A stretch of DNA of 64,000 bases from GCA-003244245 sp050699715 (GCA_050699715.1 JBOHFR010000019.1:8139-72138); one strand, 5' to 3'; shown: positions 8,899 to 17,075, numbered from the stretch's first letter. Translations and numbers: made by a program. Notes: a model not told the origin generated them from the sequence alone.

Positions 8899-8982
8899 CA
8901 AGGTGCGCCGAGGGTGCGGCTCTGTGTCATCCCGCACCCTCGGCGCGCTCCTCATACGGCACAGCAGGAAGAGAGCAGTCCC

Positions 8983-9360
8983 GTGAGCGACCCGCAGCCC
9001 GTCACCGCGAACGACGTTGACACCCTCCGTGCCATCGCGCAGCGCTACGCGAACTACCCTGAGATCATCACGCACCTGTACGCTGCGGCTGACTACGTCG
9101 CTGTGCTTCAACGAGGAGACCAGCGGGAGCCTGTCAGAAGCGAGAGAGTTGAGATGCAGCCAGTCGGGGGTGGCACCTGCCCGATGCGATGGGCTGTCTC
9201 CGTGAAGTCCTTAGCCACGGGCAGTGACGTGAAAGAGGAGACCTGCGGGCGCCCCGCTAGTGAGCCGGTGGAATATCACGGTATGCAGTACGTGGTGTGC
9301 CCAGAGTGCAAGGACGAGTTGCTTAACATGGGCGGCAGGGCAGCTGAGGAGACAGCCTGA
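8983..9360 (+). CDS. Small hypothetical protein with C-terminal Cys pair
   Basis: The GTG at 8983 follows AGGAAGAGAG with good spacing and opens a 125-residue frame. The first 45 residues look helical (DVDTLRAIAQRYANYPEIIT); the C-terminus holds CGRP and CPEC cysteines (VVCPECKDELL), which could bind a metal. I do not recognise the family. The central part (about residues 55-85) has odd composition, so a past frameshift cannot be excluded. It lies 84 bases after the stress protein gene on the same strand and may be co-transcribed. Confidence 0.5.
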   Translation: MSDPQPVTANDVDTLRAIAQRYANYPEIITHLYAAADYVAVLQRGDQREPVRSERVEMQPVGGGTCPMRWAVSVKSLATGSDVKEETCGRPASEPVEYHGMQYVVCPECKDELLNMGGRAAEETA

Positions 9361-9362
9361 GA

Positions 9363-10142
9363 CTAGGCGGGCTTGTCGGTCCAGGTCAGCCAGGGTTTGG
9401 TGTCGAGGTAGTGACGTACTCGCTGGATGTAGCGCAGCGAGCCGGCGTCTTTCCAGTCGCCGGACCAGTGCCAGCCCACGCAGTGCCAGATGTCGCCGGG
9501 GCCGTAGTCGCCGCCGAGGTAGCTGACCCAGCCCTCGTAGCAGGCACGGGTGCGGGCACCGTAGTAGTCGACGTTGAACGCGGTGCTTCGCTGGGACAGC
9601 GGGTAGGAGCCGATCAGGTAGGTGTGCTTGAGTTGCATGATTCCGAAGCTGGTCGGGCAGGGCGGCTTGGCGCCACCGACGCAGTCTTTGGTGTTGTCCG
9701 AGTTGTCGCTGACGGTGCTCTGCCGCCAGTGACTCTCCTGGACCGCGACGGCCCGCAGGATGTCGGCGTCCAGGCCCCACTTGCAGGCACCCCAGGTGAG
9801 AATCTCGCCGGTGGTGCCGGTGAAGTTGCCGTCAATGCGCGGCACGAACTGGAGGTTGGCCTGCTCGGTGAAGTCAGCCCAGATCGGCATCGACACCCGG
9901 GCGGGAACAACATGGTTAGCCGAGGTGTTCGCAGGCCGTGATTCCCGCTGACCGCGCTGGATTCTTGCGGCGCATTCCTGGCCCGAGGGCAGCGCGGCAC
10001 CCACCGGAAGCGTGACGAAATCTTTCTCGCCGCTCTGTGAGGTGCATCCGCCTACCAGGACGAACAAGACAAGAAATACGATTGTTATTCCGTGTGGTCG
10101 TGAGACGGGTCTGACCCCGCCGCCCAGCGTCACTCGGCTCAT
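9363..10142 (-). CDS. Exported lipoprotein with lytic-transglycosylase-like domain
   Basis: From ATG 10142 (preceded by GGGGGGAAAC) the protein has a basic N-terminus, hydrophobic stretch ITIVFLVLFVLVGGC ending in a lipobox cysteine, then a mature domain. That domain contains LRAVAVQESHWRQS, where the E-S dipeptide matches the catalytic Glu-Ser of SLT/goose-lysozyme-like transglycosylases, followed by SFGIMQLKH and a Tyr/Trp-rich tail (YEGWVSYLGGDYG, GWHWSGDW). It should be a membrane-anchored peptidoglycan-cleaving enzyme acting outside the cell. The lead frame extends to 10262, but the lipoprotein signal fixes the start. Likely monocistronic; it diverges from the sugar-binding gene at 10335. 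Confidence 0.78.
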   Translation of the reverse strand: MSRVTLGGGVRPVSRPHGITIVFLVLFVLVGGCTSQSGEKDFVTLPVGAALPSGQECAARIQRGQRESRPANTSANHVVPARVSMPIWADFTEQANLQFVPRIDGNFTGTTGEILTWGACKWGLDADILRAVAVQESHWRQSTVSDNSDNTKDCVGGAKPPCPTSFGIMQLKHTYLIGSYPLSQRSTAFNVDYYGARTRACYEGWVSYLGGDYGPGDIWHCVGWHWSGDWKDAGSLRYIQRVRHYLDTKPWLTWTDKPA

Positions 10143-10334
10143 TGTTTCCCCCCGAAGCATCCCCAACGGCCGGCGTGAATCTAGCAGTGCCGACGGGGAC
10201 TGGTGGCAACGGGGCGAGGCGTCACGAGTACGGTCAACGCCGGTGCGGCTCCGTTGAGACACGTGACACCGAGGGTAACGACACCTGATGACCGGCCAGC
10301 CGATTCCAACGCGGTGGATGATGAGGATGGACTT

Positions 10335-11441
10335 ATGGGTCGTAGGATCAGCCCGGCCGCGCTCGCTGCGGCGATCGGGCTCGTGCTCGCCCTCACAGAA
10401 TGCACCGCGAGCGCCGGTGACTCTACCCGCCCCGCAGTCAAGGTCGGTGTCATTGTGTCGGATCCCGCAACCTCCGCGCGGTGGGAGGACGTCGACCAGC
10501 CGCTGCTGAATGATGCCATGGGCGCCGAGGGGTTGGCGGCGGACGTTCAGAACAGCGAGGGCGACGCGACGAAGTTCGCCACGATCGCCGACGGTATGAT
10601 CAATGAGGGGGTCAAGGTACTGGTCATCGCCGCGCCGAACAACGAGGTCGGCGCGGCCGTCGCGCGCAAGGCCCAGGCGCGGCGCATCCCCACTATCGAC
10701 TACGACGACGGCCGGCTCACTGTCGGCGGTTCCGCCGACTACGTCGTCTCATTCGACAACGTCAAGGCCGGTGACCTGCAAGGCCGGGGGCTGGTCCGGG
10801 GTATCCGGAGCGTCCGGGCGCGCGGCGCCACCATCATCGAGATTGACGGCCCGCAGGCCGACCCCACCACGCCCCTGCTCGCCCAGGGAGCGCGCGACGT
10901 CCTGCAGCCACGCTACGACACCGGCGCCTACCGGCTGGTGGCCCGCCAATCTGTCGACGACAACCAGCGTGCCGGCGCGGTGTTCGAGCAGCTCCTCACC
11001 GCCAACGGTGGCCACGTGGACGGCGTGCTGGCGGCCAATGACGGCGTGGCCGGCGCGGTGATCACGGTGCTGCGCAAGAAAGGGTTGGCCGGGAAAGTCC
11101 GGGTGACAGGCCTGGGCGCCACCCCGGAAGCCCTTAAAGCGATCCTGCGCGGTGACCAGTTCATGACGGTGTTCAGACCCGTCGAGCAGCAAGCCACGGC
11201 AGCGGCGAAACTCGCTGGTGCGCTCGCGAGAAACGATTACGCGGCTGCCAGCGGAATGGCGTCAATGATCGTGACCGACTCCTTCGGACATCGCAATGCT
11301 CACGCGGTACTGGTACCGCCGGTATTCATCACTTTGGACACGATCAAGCAGGTCATGGAGAGTGGGATGGTCGAGTCACGCGACATCTGTGACGACGAGC
11401 TGGCCCTCCGGTGCGACCAGCTGAGCATCCACCGATCATGA
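10335..11441 (+). CDS. Periplasmic sugar-binding lipoprotein (xylose/ribose type)
   Basis: ATG 10335 follows GATGAGGATGG and begins a lipoprotein signal (AALAAAIGLVLALTEC with lipobox Cys). The mature part has the type I periplasmic-binding fold: VKVGVIVSDPATSARWEDVD, IADGMINEGVKVLVIAAPNN, DGVLAANDGVAGAVITVLRK and VRVTGLGATPEALKAILRGDQFMTVFRP, matching XylF-like substrate-binding components of sugar ABC transporters. No permease or ATPase gene is adjacent, so it may be an orphan sensor or work with a distant transporter. Its stop overlaps the next gene's start (ATGA), which couples it unexpectedly to a dioxygenase-like gene. Confidence 0.83.
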   Translation: MGRRISPAALAAAIGLVLALTECTASAGDSTRPAVKVGVIVSDPATSARWEDVDQPLLNDAMGAEGLAADVQNSEGDATKFATIADGMINEGVKVLVIAAPNNEVGAAVARKAQARRIPTIDYDDGRLTVGGSADYVVSFDNVKAGDLQGRGLVRGIRSVRARGATIIEIDGPQADPTTPLLAQGARDVLQPRYDTGAYRLVARQSVDDNQRAGAVFEQLLTANGGHVDGVLAANDGVAGAVITVLRKKGLAGKVRVTGLGATPEALKAILRGDQFMTVFRPVEQQATAAAKLAGALARNDYAAASGMASMIVTDSFGHRNAHAVLVPPVFITLDTIKQVMESGMVESRDICDDELALRCDQLSIHRS

Positions 11442-12295
11442 GTAGCGACGCCGAGCGAGCCTACTACGCCGCACAGACCGAGGGAAATCCCGTGCTGGTG
11501 TTTTCGGGCGTCAGCACGCCCTATATCGACTACGAGAGTATCGACGTCCTGCTCTCGCTGCAGAACCCTCGCTCAGGAGCACCGTCGGAACTGACTTTCT
11601 ACATCCTCGGACAGGTCAAGGAGCTCCTTTTCAAGTTAGTGTACGAGGAGCTCGTCCGGGTGCGTTCGCTGCTGGACGCGGATCGGGTCCATGACACGGT
11701 CTGGGTAATGCGAAGGATATGCCGGGTGGTCGAGCTGCTCACCCACTCCTGGGACGTGCTCAGCACCCTCACCCCGAATGAGTTTAACGCGTTCCGCGAT
11801 TACCTGGGGCAAGCGTCTGGGGTTCAGTCGTACATGTACCGGATGGTCGAGTACGGACTCGGTAACAAGGTGGCCGCGCTCAGTGACCCGCACCGCAATG
11901 TGCCACATGTGCACCCCCAGGTGCAGGAGGCCCTGCACGCCCCCAGTGTGTACGACGCGGCCCTGGGCTTCCTCGCTCGCCGGGGCGCCGACATCCCCGA
12001 CAACATCCTCGATCGGGACTTCTCCACGCCCTACGAGGCATCTCCCGAGGTCGAGCAGGCGTGGCGGGAGGTCTACCAGAGCGCCGATCACGCCAATCCC
12101 GCCTATGCGCTGGCCGAAGCGCTGATGGATGTGGCCGAGGGGTTCTCCCGGTGGCGGTCGCTGCACCTGCTCACCGTCGAACGGATCATCGGCACCAAGC
12201 CGGGCACCGGTGGCACCCTGGGCGTGGCCTGGTTGCGCCGCATCAACGAGCACCGATTCTTCCCAGAGTTGTGGACGGTGCGGGGACTGCTGTGA
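11438..12295 (+). CDS. Tryptophan 2,3-dioxygenase-like heme protein with altered distal site
   Basis: The 285-residue protein aligns along its length with bacterial tryptophan 2,3-dioxygenase: ELTFYILGQVKELLFKL, NAFRDYLGQASGVQSYMYR, FSRWRSLHLLTVERIIG, KPGTGGTLGVAWLRR and FFPELWTVR. The proximal heme-ligand His is kept (His243 in WRSLHL) and the substrate-carboxylate Arg is kept (Arg120 in FRD). The distal His of the usual H-Q motif is replaced by Gly58 (LGQ). Start ATG 11438 overlaps the stop of the binding-protein gene. The family acts in kynurenine formation or, in secondary metabolism, as heme-dependent aromatic oxygenases; the Gly substitution suggests altered chemistry rather than a housekeeping enzyme. 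Confidence 0.82.
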   Translation: MSSDAERAYYAAQTEGNPVLVFSGVSTPYIDYESIDVLLSLQNPRSGAPSELTFYILGQVKELLFKLVYEELVRVRSLLDADRVHDTVWVMRRICRVVELLTHSWDVLSTLTPNEFNAFRDYLGQASGVQSYMYRMVEYGLGNKVAALSDPHRNVPHVHPQVQEALHAPSVYDAALGFLARRGADIPDNILDRDFSTPYEASPEVEQAWREVYQSADHANPAYALAEALMDVAEGFSRWRSLHLLTVERIIGTKPGTGGTLGVAWLRRINEHRFFPELWTVRGLL

Positions 12296-12343
12296 CGGCC
12301 AGCAGCCTCACCGGCACGATCTAATGATTCCCCGCTGCAGACC

Positions 12344-13831
12344 TCACGGGCGGGTCAGGAACCGGGTGACGACTGCGCGGCCCGCCGGGCCGTTAGCGTT
12401 GTTTTGGGTGATGTGCCCCGAGCCGGGGATGACGACGAGGTGACCGTGGGGGGCGTGGGTAGCCTCCTGCTGTGCCCACGCCAGGGGAGTGTCGAGGTCA
12501 TGGTCGCCGGCCAGCAGCAGCGTTGGCACCGGCGGCAGGTCGGCATCGGAGGGGAACGCCACCACCGGGGTGGATGGCCACTCCTGGCAGGGCAGCACGG
12601 TTCCGTTGCCGGCCGCGGTGGCCCGGTCGTAGGGGAACACCGCCTCCTCCGACAGCGCGGCGACCGCCTTCATGGTAGCGCTGCCCCGGCCGGATACCGG
12701 GGTGTCGGCATCGCCCCACGGCCCGTGCATGTCCTCACACGCGGTGGTGTAGTGCAGTCCCTGGCTGAGCTTGTCGACCGTGATGGCCGGGCCGCGGTGC
12801 GCGGCGGCGATGATGGCGTCGAGCTGGGTGTCATCGCCCCGAGCAGCTTGGTGCAGCGCGACTGGTACGTCGGCCAGCTTGGGCCTGCCAACGGTCAGCG
12901 CGGTGAGGGTGTCGAGCAGCTCCGGGCCGTCATGTCGGCGGCGAACTACCTCGGAGAGGTCCTGCGCCGGATCGGTGGCGCACCCATTTTCTCTGCTTTC
13001 TCGGCAGACTGTTCGCAGCACCTCGGCGGTACGGCCGAGGACGGCGATCTGCAGCGGGTCTACGCCGTCCTGCGGCACGATCGAGTCCAGCACCAGGCGC
13101 GATACCCGGTCAGGATGGGTGATCGCGTAGCGTTCGGCGACGAAGGTGCCGTAGGAGGCGCCGTCGAGGGTGAGCCTGTCCACCCGCAAGGCTTGGCGCA
13201 GCATATCCAGGTCAGCGACGGTGTCGGCGGTGGTGTAGAACTGTCGATCATCCCCAATGGAGTGGGCGCACGCTCGCACGGCGCTGGACGGGGGCACGGC
13301 GCTCAGCACCTGCTGTAGTTGTGGGCATTGCAGCGCGCCGGTGCCGGTGCCGCGCGAGGAGATCATCACCAGCCGGTAGTCGCGCAGCACCGCCGGGTCG
13401 AACTGGCGGGTGATCACAGCGGTCAACCCCACCCCCGGCTCACCAGGACCGCCGACCAGCCACACCAGCACACCGCGCGGCGCGGTGGTGTTGTCGGCCA
13501 TCGCGACCTGCAGCGAGAGCTGCCCGGACTGTGGGGGAGCCGCCCGCAGTCCGGCATGATCCAACGGCACGGACAGCGTCGCGCAGCTAAACGTGACACC
13601 CCCCGGACCCCGGAACACGCTACTCGCACCGGGTGTGGTGGCACCGAGAGCAGCCGGGTCGCAGGGATGGACGCCGGCCAGTGCCGGGGTCGGCTCGGAG
13701 ACCGGTCCCCGAGGCTGGGCGCCGCAGCTACCCACACCCACTCCGACACCCATCAGCATGGCTACTACCACCACGGCGCGCCTGCCTGCGGTGCTCCTGA
13801 TCTTCTGGCTCAAGCCGCCGTCCACCGACAT
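12344..13831 (-). CDS. Exported alpha/beta-hydrolase, tripeptidyl-aminopeptidase (SlpD/TAP) type
   Basis: The 495-residue protein has a signal-peptide/lipoprotein N-terminus (VVVVAMLMGVGVGVGSC). The hydrolase core shows LVWLVGGPGEPG (oxyanion region), nucleophile elbow LDGASYGTFVAERYA, and the TAP-like C-terminal domain with TLLLAGDHDLDTPL (catalytic Asp) and GSGHITQNN (catalytic His). That combination defines secreted actinobacterial tripeptidyl aminopeptidases such as SlpD/SlpE. It should cleave extracellular peptides or related amides/esters. Cysteines in the mature part may form disulfides. It is convergent with the dioxygenase-like gene, separated by 48 bases, with no evident terminator. 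Confidence 0.85.
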   Translation of the reverse strand: MSVDGGLSQKIRSTAGRRAVVVVAMLMGVGVGVGSCGAQPRGPVSEPTPALAGVHPCDPAALGATTPGASSVFRGPGGVTFSCATLSVPLDHAGLRAAPPQSGQLSLQVAMADNTTAPRGVLVWLVGGPGEPGVGLTAVITRQFDPAVLRDYRLVMISSRGTGTGALQCPQLQQVLSAVPPSSAVRACAHSIGDDRQFYTTADTVADLDMLRQALRVDRLTLDGASYGTFVAERYAITHPDRVSRLVLDSIVPQDGVDPLQIAVLGRTAEVLRTVCRESRENGCATDPAQDLSEVVRRRHDGPELLDTLTALTVGRPKLADVPVALHQAARGDDTQLDAIIAAAHRGPAITVDKLSQGLHYTTACEDMHGPWGDADTPVSGRGSATMKAVAALSEEAVFPYDRATAAGNGTVLPCQEWPSTPVVAFPSDADLPPVPTLLLAGDHDLDTPLAWAQQEATHAPHGHLVVIPGSGHITQNNANGPAGRAVVTRFLTRP

Positions 13832-13917
13832 CCCCCGCCCCCGCCGACTCCCACCCAGATTCTCTCAGGTGAGCTAACGACGGCTACGACGTGTAGTGAC
13901 TGGACCTGCTGCTAGGC

Positions 13918-14064
13918 ATGGAGTCGCCGGCCGTGCAGATTGACAGCTACGACTCGATGGTCGTTCTGGGTCTGTTCCAGACCCCGGCCTACGCCAAGGC
14001 GGTCATCCACGCCGACGAGCCCAAATTGGCCGACGCCGAGGTTGCCCGCCGCATCGAGTGCTGA
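13918..14064 (+). pseudogene. Remnant of a Scr1/DUF5753 regulator
   Basis: The short frame encodes QIDSYDSMVVLGLFQTPAYA and then AEVARRIE, the hallmark core of DUF5753 (the C-terminal domain of Scr1-type HTH regulators, usually V-V-P-G-L-L-Q-T-x-x-Y-A). The N-terminal HTH (about 120 residues) and most of the domain are missing, and stop codons lie directly upstream in frame. The gene therefore survives only as a fragment. It is followed, as usual for this family, by a DUF397 partner. Confidence 0.75.
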
Positions 14065-14288
14065 CCACCGCGCCAGGGTGGCGCAAGGCGAGCTACTAGC
14101 AGGGAGAAAACGGCTGCGTGGAGATCACCACCGAGCTGCTCGGCTGGGTCGGTGTCCGCGACAGCAAGCTCGGCACCGGCAGCCCGGTGCTGCCCATCGC
14201 CGGTTCCGAGTGGCGCGCGATACTCGCCGCCGCGCAAACCAACGAGCTCGGGCCTGCCCGCCGCAGGACCGGAAGGGGAACGACATGA
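14058..14288 (+). pseudogene. DUF397 small protein gene with in-frame amber stop
   Basis: A GTG at 14058 overlaps the stop of the DUF5753 remnant and opens APGWRKASY, then TAG at 14097-14099, then QGENGCVEITTE and VGVRDSK...PVLPIAGSEWRAILAA. Read through the TAG, this is a complete DUF397 protein (family pattern W-R-K-S-S-Y...C-V-E-V...V-A-V-R-D-S-K...F-T-x-x-E-W). DUF397 proteins are small partners of DUF5753/Scr1 HTH regulators. The single amber codon replaces the residue after the conserved Tyr. A GTG at 14118 could restart translation of the second half, so the gene may be newly inactivated. Its stop overlaps the next small gene. Confidence 0.78.
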
Positions 14289-14485
14289 GCAAACATGAGC
14301 GACAAGACGATGACGATAAAGACAAGTACGCAGGCAACGGGTACCAGTCCGGGCCGATTCCGGCCGAGGGTCCCGGCGGCAAGTACGGGAAGCCTGACGA
14401 GAACGACAACAAAACGGAGTGGAGGTGGGGCATGCCCGGGCTCGCGGCTGGTGCGGATCTCCTCGGGGCTGAGCTCGCGCGATGA
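14285..14485 (+). CDS. Small hydrophilic peptide, 66 residues, coupled to transporter gene
   Basis: ATG 14285 follows GGAAGGGGAACGAC and overlaps the DUF397 stop; the stop at 14485 overlaps the start of the transporter at 14482, so both ends are ATGA couplings. The peptide has an acidic/basic N-terminus (MSKHERQDDDDKDKY), a Gly/Pro-rich middle (GPIPAEGPGGKYGKP) and a Trp-containing end (NKTEWRWGMPGL). It has no signal peptide or transmembrane segment. I do not recognise a family. Position between a regulator pair and an exporter-like gene is compatible with a peptide that is processed or exported, but nothing nearby looks like a modifying enzyme. Real-gene status rests on the ribosome site and double overlap. 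Confidence 0.6.
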   Translation: MSKHERQDDDDKDKYAGNGYQSGPIPAEGPGGKYGKPDENDNKTEWRWGMPGLAAGADLLGAELAR

Positions 14486-15843
14486 CATCGCGGGGTCGCA
14501 TCGCCGGAGCGCCCCTAGTGGCCGAGCCGGTGTCGCGCCCGACTGGACGCGGGTGGCGCACCGCCCTCGCCGTCTACCGCGAGCCCCGGCTCGTGATCAT
14601 CTTCCTGATGGGCTTCGCCAGCGGGCTGCCGCTGGCGCTGACTGGGGCGACCCTCGCTATCTGGCTGACGGACCTGCGGTTATCGCTCACCTCGATTGGC
14701 TTGTTCGCCGTGCTCGGCGTGCCTTACAACGTCAAGTTCGGGTGGTCCCCGCTCATCGACCGGGTGTCGATTCCGGTGTTGACCCGATGGCTGGGGCGGC
14801 GGCGAAGCTGGCTGCTCGTCCTCCAGCTCGCTTTGGTCGGCGCCATCGTGGCGCTGGGCTTCACGCGACCGGGGGAGGTGCCGTTGTGGACGGCGCTGGT
14901 CGCGCTGGGGGTCGCTTTCCTCTCCGCCAGTCAGGACGTCGTCATCGACGCCTACCGGATCGAGACGGCGGGCGAGCCTGACCAGGGTGCGAGCGCCGCC
15001 ATGACGCAGTACGGCTACCGGCTCGGGACACTGGCCAGTGGAGCGGGGGCCCTGTTCCTGGCCGCGTTCCTGCCGTGGTCGTGGGTTTACGCGGCGATGG
15101 CGGGACTGCTCTTGATCGGAGTGATAACCACCCTGCTCGCCCCCGAGCCGAGGGTCGCTGCGGTGCCGGCACCGAGCGCCGATTTCTTGGACTGTTTCCG
15201 GGAGGCGGTCCTCGGGCCCTTCGTTGAGTTTCTCCGTCGGCGGGGAGTCGCGGTCGCGCTTCTCGTCCTAGTCTTCATCGTGCTCTACGCCCTCGGCGAC
15301 GCTTTCGCTGGGACCATGGCCAACCCCTTCTACGTCAAAATCGGCTTCAGCAAAGTTGAGATTGCGACGGTGACCAAGGTCTTCGGCCTGGGCGCCACGC
15401 TGGTCGGTGTCTTCCTCGGCGGTCTCGCCGCCAGCCGGTACGGCGTCACGAAAGCGCTGATGGTGTGCGGGATCTGCCAAGCGCTCTCAAACCTGATGTT
15501 CGCCACCCAGGCGCTCGCCGGTCACGACGTCCGCGTCCTCGTCTGCACGATTACGATCGAGAGCCTGACCGGTGGCATGGCCTCGGCTGCCTTCGTCGCG
15601 TACCTCTCAGTCCTGTGTGACGTGGCCTACACGGCGACGCAGTACGCGCTGTTCACCTCGTTTATGGCCCTTGGACGGACATTCCTCGCCTCGCCCAGCG
15701 GTTGGGTCGCCGACCACGTGGGCTGGGTGGAGTTCTTCCTCATCTCGACCCTGCTCGCCCTCCCGGGGCTCGCGATCCTCGGATGGATGATGCACCGCTT
15801 CCCCGCCACTCCCGAGACCCGTGAGCGACGTTCGGGGCTATGA
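14482..15843 (+). CDS. AmpG-like major facilitator transporter
   Basis: The 453-residue protein has about 12 transmembrane segments, opening with LVIIFLMGFASGLPLALTGA. Characteristic AmpG-family blocks follow: GVPYNVKFGWSPLIDRV, LGRRRSWLLVLQ, and FLSASQDVVIDAYRIE. AmpG transporters in Gram-negatives import anhydro-muropeptides; related actinobacterial proteins have unknown substrates, possibly muropeptides or other glycopeptides. The start overlaps the stop of the small peptide gene by four bases, so the two are translated together. Whether the peptide is cargo or a regulator is not shown by sequence. No clear terminator follows; a 194-bp gap precedes the next gene. Confidence 0.82.
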   Translation: MTSRGRIAGAPLVAEPVSRPTGRGWRTALAVYREPRLVIIFLMGFASGLPLALTGATLAIWLTDLRLSLTSIGLFAVLGVPYNVKFGWSPLIDRVSIPVLTRWLGRRRSWLLVLQLALVGAIVALGFTRPGEVPLWTALVALGVAFLSASQDVVIDAYRIETAGEPDQGASAAMTQYGYRLGTLASGAGALFLAAFLPWSWVYAAMAGLLLIGVITTLLAPEPRVAAVPAPSADFLDCFREAVLGPFVEFLRRRGVAVALLVLVFIVLYALGDAFAGTMANPFYVKIGFSKVEIATVTKVFGLGATLVGVFLGGLAASRYGVTKALMVCGICQALSNLMFATQALAGHDVRVLVCTITIESLTGGMASAAFVAYLSVLCDVAYTATQYALFTSFMALGRTFLASPSGWVADHVGWVEFFLISTLLALPGLAILGWMMHRFPATPETRERRSGL

Positions 15844-16037
15844 CTCGCATCGCCACTCACGGGTTATCCACAGCTCATCACGTTGCACGGGGTCTCCGAC
15901 GTCGGTCCCGGACGTCGGTGGCGTGACCAGGGCAGTGTGCGCCTGTACACCCGCCGGCTGGGCCGTGCGCTACCCTGCCTCCGAAATTAACATCGAGCCT
16001 GCACCCAGGCGCCGCGCACCAAGGGAGGTGATGCCGT

Positions 16038-16481
16038 ATTTCTGCAACCAGCATTGAAACGCGCCCGGTTCCCTCCGCGACTTCCAGCGAGTTTTCTCGC
16101 AAGATTTGGAAATGGGCCATCTTCACGGTTCTCTTCACCGTGATGCCCCTTGGATTCGACCTGCTTTTCCTGGTCTTCGAACGTCAGTCGATCAGCTGGC
16201 AGGCGGTCTTCTCGGATCCGTCCACATACTTGATCGGATTCGGGATCGCGGCGAGCGGTTTCGGCGAGGCGGTGTTTAACAAACGCTGCACAGGTCAAGC
16301 CTCGGTAGGTTACATAATTGCAATTGTTTTTTCTATGCTTACCATGGTTATAGGGGTCGCGATGTACGAATTGGCTAAGGTAGTTGCGAAGGATGACCCG
16401 TTGCCCTTCTGGATACCCGTTTGCTACGGGCTTGTCGCGGTCATGTTTTCCTTCGCTGCGGTATGGGCCTCGGAGGGTTAG
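16038..16481 (+). CDS. Small four-TM membrane protein, apparent ATT start
   Basis: The frame from 16038 to 16481 encodes 147 residues. The first hydrophobic helix (KIWKWAIFTVLFTVMPLGFD) begins before the first ATG/GTG in frame (GTG 16140), so starting there would cut the helix. Upstream the only plausible start is ATT at 16038, placed five bases after AAGGGAGGTGAT (16021-16032), a near-perfect anti-Shine-Dalgarno complement. An alternative ATG at 16031 is in another frame and ends after eight codons. Further TM segments are near residues 60-75, 88-110 and 122-143. Base composition is lower in GC than its neighbours. No family recognised; it is followed after six bases by another membrane gene. 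Confidence 0.6.
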   Translation: MSATSIETRPVPSATSSEFSRKIWKWAIFTVLFTVMPLGFDLLFLVFERQSISWQAVFSDPSTYLIGFGIAASGFGEAVFNKRCTGQASVGYIIAIVFSMLTMVIGVAMYELAKVVAKDDPLPFWIPVCYGLVAVMFSFAAVWASEG

Positions 16482-16487
16482 GGAGAT

Positions 16488-17075
16488 ATGGAGGGAGTCG
16501 TCCTCGTCATCCTTGTCGTAGTCGGCGCGCTTGCTGTCACGAGTGCATCCATCTTTGCCTTCGCCCGACGGAATAATGATCGACTTCGATCGGTGAGACT
16601 AGCAGTTTTTGCGGCGGTCGTGACCTGCGTTGCGGCTACCGCCGGTTTTGTCACATTAACTCGCGTACACTATTTTGACACCCTGGGGCACCCGCCGTCA
16701 ACCGCCGGTGTCCATGTTGTTTTTACATCACAGACCTACGATCCTGGCACTTCCCTCTTTAGCCTCAATGGTTTCGTTCGTGGATTGAAGCCCGAGCAAG
16801 AGCTTTGGATCGTTTTCCGTGGCGTACAGCGAGACCACCTCTTTCCGGCTCCAGCGCCTTGCGTTATCTTGCCGGCGGATCAGCTCAGCTGCCGGCAAAG
16901 TTTAACTGGCACCCTCAGGCCGGGGACGACGAACGTAAAGGGATTTGTGGTCGCCGTTGTTCCCAAGGCGGCCGCCATGTTTAGGAAGTACGACTCGGGG
17001 TCGCTAGGAACAACCGGCTTGCATGAACTTCCTGATGGCGCGACGCTGGTTAGTCAAATCTCTGTAGGCGGCTAA
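16488..17075 (+). CDS. Membrane-anchored protein with extracytoplasmic domain
   Basis: The 195-residue protein starts at ATG 16488, preceded by GGGAGAT. It has two N-terminal TM segments (VVLVILVVVGALAVTSASIF and VFAAVVTCVAATAGFVTL), then about 130 residues that should lie outside the membrane: a beta-rich domain with VVFTSQTYDPG, LNGFVRGLKPEQELWIVFRG and two cysteines (PCVILPADQLSC) that could form a disulfide. I do not recognise the domain; its pattern resembles Ig-like or DUF-type surface domains in which a small ligand or ion effect is modelled, but this is speculative. It forms a two-gene unit with the preceding membrane protein and shares its lower GC, suggesting joint acquisition. Confidence 0.6.
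   Translation: MEGVVLVILVVVGALAVTSASIFAFARRNNDRLRSVRLAVFAAVVTCVAATAGFVTLTRVHYFDTLGHPPSTAGVHVVFTSQTYDPGTSLFSLNGFVRGLKPEQELWIVFRGVQRDHLFPAPAPCVILPADQLSCRQSLTGTLRPGTTNVKGFVVAVVPKAAAMFRKYDSGSLGTTGLHELPDGATLVSQISVGG

Noticed and set aside
13940..14284. Long upstream extension of the 66-residue peptide frame
   Set aside because: The upstream portion is out of frame with the clear DUF5753 and DUF397 remnants and has Arg/Pro/Ser shadow composition; ATG 14285 has the ribosome site.
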